From Pardosa pseudoannulata (Eukaryota > Arthropoda > Arachnida > Araneae > Lycosidae), in contig CM063498.1 of NCBI GenBank assembly GCA_032207245.1, positions 51,006,846-51,070,845 on the forward strand: 64,000 nt of DNA. The letters run 5' to 3'. Positions 60,123-64,000 of this stretch are shown here, one piece after another (within the stretch, counting starts at the first letter, position 1; each line of letters opens with the position of its first letter). A program made the position numbers and the translations under genes. Under the pieces are notes generated by a model. It saw only the letters and a list, made by a program, of their open reading frames with translations. It was not told the DNA's origin and ran no database searches.

Positions 60123-61541
60123 CTAGCATATAGCCCTTCATATGACGGGATCAGTAAAATTTTTAATTTTCCAAAATTGTAAAGTACGCTATGAGGCAGG
60201 TAAAAAAATGGTTTGTTTTTTGGCTGAGAATTATCTTGCAACAAAAAATAATCGATGATTCAACTTAAAATTATCACATATGTACCTAATCTATTATTTA
60301 AGCCAAATATAAAAGAAAACTATTTACGTAATATCTAAGTTCAATGATAAAACGTATGAAAATAAGGCATAATTTGAATAATTTAATATAAGAAATAATT
60401 TAATGAGATGGTTAAAGAAATAGCGTCATAATGCTAGAAAAATGTTATTTTTACATATTTATTATGGGATAAATTGATAAATTTAATCGCCTGCTCTTAA
60501 CCGGGCAAAATACATGGTTTCCGCGCACCTGGAAAGTCAGGGAAAATCATGGATTTAGACAATGGATTAATTTTGTCATGGAAAGTCTTGATTTTTCAAG
60601 TAAAATGAGTAAAAGTCATGGAAAGTCATGGATCCGCTAAACTACCGATTAAAAAAATGCATTGAATTGTTTAATTCTGTTTTTACTTGTCATTTGGCTG
60701 AAGTTACTGAGTTTGGTATTTATGTATTATTCTATTGACCAAGTAAAATTTGTTTACCAAGGAAACTCAAAGCAAGAAATCTTAATGGGTAGGTAAATGT
60801 ATATTATTCTGGTTTTTTCTTAAATTGTAGATTAAAATTTTATTAATATAATAATTATTTTTTTAATAAAAATTAGTTAAGATTTTTTGCACAAAATATA
60901 AGTTTTTCTTTAGGGATATTTTATATAAATGTTATAGGGTTATATTTATCTATTATTCATGGTCACCTGGATAATACCAAATTGGAAACATTTTGATTGA
61001 AAAATTGCTATATGATTAAACTTAGGTATATAGATACAGCAATTTATTTTTATGTATGTGAGTTTATTAACACTTATAAAGTAAGTTTATAGTTTTTTAT
61101 GATAAAATTCCTGTAATTTCTCTAAAAGCATATATTTTATTTGTATGTACATCAGAAGTTTTATTCATGTATACTTTAACGAAAGCTTTTTAAAGTCATG
61201 GAAAATGATCTGCTAAATCAGAGAAAGTCATGAAAAGTCATGAATTTGAAAAATATTATTTGGGCAGATACCCTGAAAATAGGAGTTGAAATAATGGCAT
61301 TAAAAGCTCGAAAAGAGGGGAAGGGGTGGATTTTGAACGTTTTAAAGAAGGCAGTATTTTTCGGTGTGATAGGAAGCCTATTTATACCAATTTATTTTAG
61401 AATCGGATCGATAGTTTAGGAGAATATAAACATTACTCTCTTTGAATTTTGCTAACTATGGATGCCTCTATTCCAGGTCCAACCGCTTCATAAAATCGAG
61501 GACAGACGGACAGATAACTTAGGCTATTATTATATAGGGGA
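60123..61541 (-). mobile_element. Non-autonomous Helitron, copy 3 (1.4 kb), with a nested insertion
   Basis: On the minus strand it starts TCCCCTATATAATAATAG after A (61541) and ends GGGCTATATGCTAG before T (60123). Palindrome CCCGTCATATGAAGGG (60134-60149). Its middle is displaced by foreign sequence at about 60508-61270. Confidence 0.87.
60508..61270. mobile_element. Insertion inside Helitron copy 3, GTCATGGAAA-type
   Basis: Absent from the other Helitron copies. Both ends carry repeated GTCATGGAAAGTCATG-like phrases (60560-60635 and 61195-61245), arranged directly rather than inverted. No coding sequence. Family unknown; boundaries approximate. Confidence 0.5.
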
Positions 61542-61829
61542 TGAATACTACATTCTGATTGGTAAATATAATCCTGTCACAATTCAATAGGGTTGTATTG
61601 TTCCGCATATATGGTCACCCCTCTTATATGGTCTGATTTTTCTGGACCGCTGAGCTAACCATATAACCGATACAGACTGTAATTTTCTATACCTATTGGT
61701 GACTTCTAAAGGTTCCAGATGTACTATTTTCTCGACTCAAATTTCTATTACTGTTCTCAAAGTTCATTGTCTATTAATGTATTTGTCACAGAACTAAGTA
61801 TGCCTTTTATAAAATGTTAAGTATTTTGT

Positions 61830-62523
61830 CAGAGCCGTACTAGGTCCTTTAGCACCCGTGGCAAAAAAAAAAAAAAAAAAAAAAAAAACTGGTCTGCGCC
61901 TCTACAATCCAATAGAGTGCGAAAATATAAAAATGTTTTTTTCTATACCATATATTTAGAATGAACTCAAACTATTTTGGTAATTCTTAAAATGTTTCTA
62001 GTATATTAATTTTTAATTTTTTCTTCTATATTTATTTTATTAATGCTTAAAATAATTTCCGAACACTCTAGAGGTATTATTTTGCTGATAAACTGAATAG
62101 TTAATTTGAGTGGAATATTTTTTTATTTGTACATTGAATTTTCATAAAAAATTGATGATTTTATAAATTTAAATTTAGTTTTAACAACTTTAATAAATTC
62201 AAAATTTTACCGATTGGCCGGATTTATATAAAGGCATATTAAGAGCGTTTGGCAAACATTTTGTGAGAATCTATAACAAGTGTATTCTCTAGGAACATTT
62301 AAAAAAATAAGAAAATGCATAAAACAGTATTTTTTAAACACATTGGATTTTAAAAATAAAATCTGATTCTGTAATTAAAAAAAAAAAAAATTTCAACTTT
62401 TCCTTATTTCTACTTGGGGCGAATCGCCTTCTTTCGGAACCCATTTTCTTCACGGTGGGGCGCCCCTATGACTGATGCGCCTGTGGCAAATGCCATCTTT
62501 TCCACGCCCTAGTTAGGGCCCTG
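61830..62523. mobile_element. hAT MITE copy 2, perfect 8-bp target duplication
   Basis: Left CAGAGCCGTACTAGG, right CGCCCTAGTTAGGGCCCTG; TATTTTGT stands exactly at 61822-61829 and 62524-62531. 694 bp, no coding capacity; related to the element at 55422-57023. Confidence 0.92.
61866..61888. repeat. Poly(A) tract
   Basis: Long A run near the left end of hAT MITE copy 2. Confidence 0.9.
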
Positions 62524-62531
62524 TATTTTGT

Positions 62532-63030
62532 CGAGTTGCAGACGTGAAATACCGTGACGTCACGTAGTATCGTGAAACTAAAAACTTGCTAAAGCATTGT
62601 ACAAGTGTAAATACAGGGGAACCTCGTTAAGACGAAGGGACACAACAATAAGTAAAAACAGCAAATGCAGCAAATTGCCTTACAGAATAACTTTAATAGT
62701 TTTTCCTGTGCTGGCCATACAGACATTTACTTTTATGCCAAACACGGCTGCGAAGCTGTCACTCGTTTAGCACCACCCGAAGAGCACGTGTAGCTGAAGA
62801 AATACTACGGACGCGAATAACATTGCACCCGCTGACTCCTCGGAATTTAGATGCAGATGACCCACAGGTTTGACATGCCCCCCTCCATAAGTATTGTTTG
62901 CACTTGAAGGACAATACGACTATAAACTTATTTTACATGCCTAAGCCGCCATTAATGCACACGGCAGATCTTTACCGTCTTGAGCCTCGAACTCTATGAC
63001 TCGACGCCGATGATTATGAGCTCGATAATA
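62532..63030. other. Unannotated interval, possible half of another pogo-like element
   Basis: ACAGGGGAACCTCGTTAAGA near 62615 resembles a Tigger/pogo terminal repeat, but no partner end lies in the window. The following 300 bases are GC-richer than the surroundings without a recognised frame. Confidence 0.35.
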
Positions 63031-63345
63031 TATATAGCTCTCTCTCTCTCTATCTATCTATCTACCTATCTCTCTATCTCTATCTATCTATATATCTATA
63101 ACTCTATGACTCGACGCCGATGATTATGAGCTCGATATATATAGCTCTGTAGCTCTCTATCTCTATCTATCTATCTCTATCTATCTATCTATCTATCTAT
63201 CTCTATCTATCTATCTCTATCTATCTCTCTATCTATAGATCGATTATATATAACTCTATTATATATAGCTCGATTACATATAACTCTATTATATATAGCT
63301 CGATATTATGAGCATTGATTATATCGATGATTATGAGCTCGACGC
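63031..63345. repeat. Compound CTAT microsatellite with repeated spacer
   Basis: CTAT/CT tracts alternate with the block GACTCGACGCCGATGATTAT, which begins at about 63000 and 63110 and partially recurs near 63330. TATATAGCTC and TATATAACTC phrases recur in between. It is an expanding tandem array rather than a simple single tract. Confidence 0.9.
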
Positions 63346-64000
63346 CTGTAACTTTAAAAATAAACACCTAAAACAAAGTAATTACATGGTAGATGTAAAA
63401 TATTTTTTAGTTAGGAAAGAATTTTTTTCTTATAAAAATGCATTTTTAACAAAACTACACAAAAGCAATTGTTAGTTTAATTTGTAATTTTAGGTAGGTT
63501 TCTACTTACCATATTGAATTCTTCTCGATCACTGTTAACCAATGAGTAAAAACTCTCTGTGGCCGACTCGCATTTAAAGAATTCTTTAGAAATATTATAC
63601 CACGTGGTTGAACAGCAAATTCTCTAAGATACTATCTTTCCCTTTTTTTTTAAAAAAAAAAAAAAAGAATAGAGAAAAATGTGTGTATTTTAAACTATTT
63701 GTGAGAAATTTTGTACTCTTTTTCAAATACAAGTAAAAGAATTTAACAGATACAAATTCAAAAAAGGCAGCGGTTCTGAAACGGCGATACGAATACGTAG
63801 CAGGTGCATGCGTGCGTGCGAGTGAGAATTAATTGATTAATTAATTAAGTCCGGTACATTTGGATGCATATCTTATTCATGCTGTATAAAACGGTTGCAG
63901 TGCTGTATTAAATTAGATATCTTACATTTAAACAAAATGGGTCGTACATTATAAGTACGACCACATATGGTAATAATTATGCTTATTCATGAGAAATGTA
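63346..64000. other. Unannotated AT-rich end of window
   Basis: No gene or repeat family recognised; a T8/A15 inverted run lies at 63641-63665. Confidence 0.4.

Larger units (their letters stand above)
59462..61679 (+). mobile_element. pogo/Tigger-like element, interrupted by Helitron copy 3
   Basis: Left CAGTCAGTACCGGCTATAAG; the complement of the right end is CAGTCTGTATCGGTTATATG; TA lies outside both (59460-59461 and 61680-61681). Subterminal CACCCCTCTTATATGGTC is repeated at each side. About 800 bp remain once the Helitron is removed. Confidence 0.82.

Overview
This is eukaryotic genomic DNA, strongly AT-rich, with spliced genes, long introns, many (CA)n/(TA)n microsatellites and heavy transposon content. 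The two recognisable host genes are animal genes. The mix of Tc1, mariner, hAT, piggyBac, pogo, Helitron, I/R1-like LINE and tRNA-derived SINE sequences suits an arthropod, and a chelicerate seems likely to me, but nothing in the window proves the species or class.

Host genes sit in the middle, head to head. A BTBD10/KCTD20-family BTB protein is on the minus strand, with an uninterrupted 336-codon coding region at 24839-25849 and a splice acceptor in its 5' UTR. A complete FBXL5 gene, the iron- and oxygen-sensing F-box subunit of an SCF ubiquitin ligase, is on the plus strand. I reconstructed it as nine coding exons (28419-48352, 637 codons plus stop) whose junction phases all agree. It keeps every hemerythrin iron ligand known from human FBXL5 and the four C-terminal cysteines of the [2Fe-2S] site. 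About 2.5 kb separates the two coding regions and probably holds both promoters. A 22-residue open segment behind a good splice acceptor at 81-150 may be the last exon of an unidentified upstream gene.

Left flank (1-22.3 kb): an old element with an inner hAT element; a tandem triplication of a roughly 740-bp unit containing a SINE; further tandem repeats with perfect hairpins at 7-8.5 kb; a hAT-like element (8.9-10.1 kb); a TA-flanked element (10.5-11.4 kb); a 2.8-kb non-autonomous Helitron (11.8-14.6 kb); a dead Tc1 element (16.2-17.4 kb); a 5'-truncated LINE bounded by 364-bp direct repeats (17.5-20.1 kb); and a second Tc1 fossil (21.1-22.2 kb). FBXL5 introns contain a mariner fossil split by a hAT element, a short SINE with a perfect 16-bp target duplication, tRNA-like sequences and a Pif1-helicase fossil.

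Right flank (49.7-64 kb): a piggyBac-type MITE directly abuts the 3' terminus of a decayed Helitron. A 1.7-kb hAT element carrying an intact BED-finger ORF interrupts that Helitron's helicase. Beyond it lie two related hAT MITEs with 8-bp duplications (one split by a Helitron), a hAT-like element, SINEs, a pogo-like element containing a Helitron that itself contains another insertion, and a compound CTAT microsatellite. Three Helitron copies share a TC start, a 16-bp terminal palindrome, a CTAG-type end and A/T target bases. The transposons reveal a relative order of insertion; I see no CRISPR, prokaryotic operon or clearly new enzymatic system.
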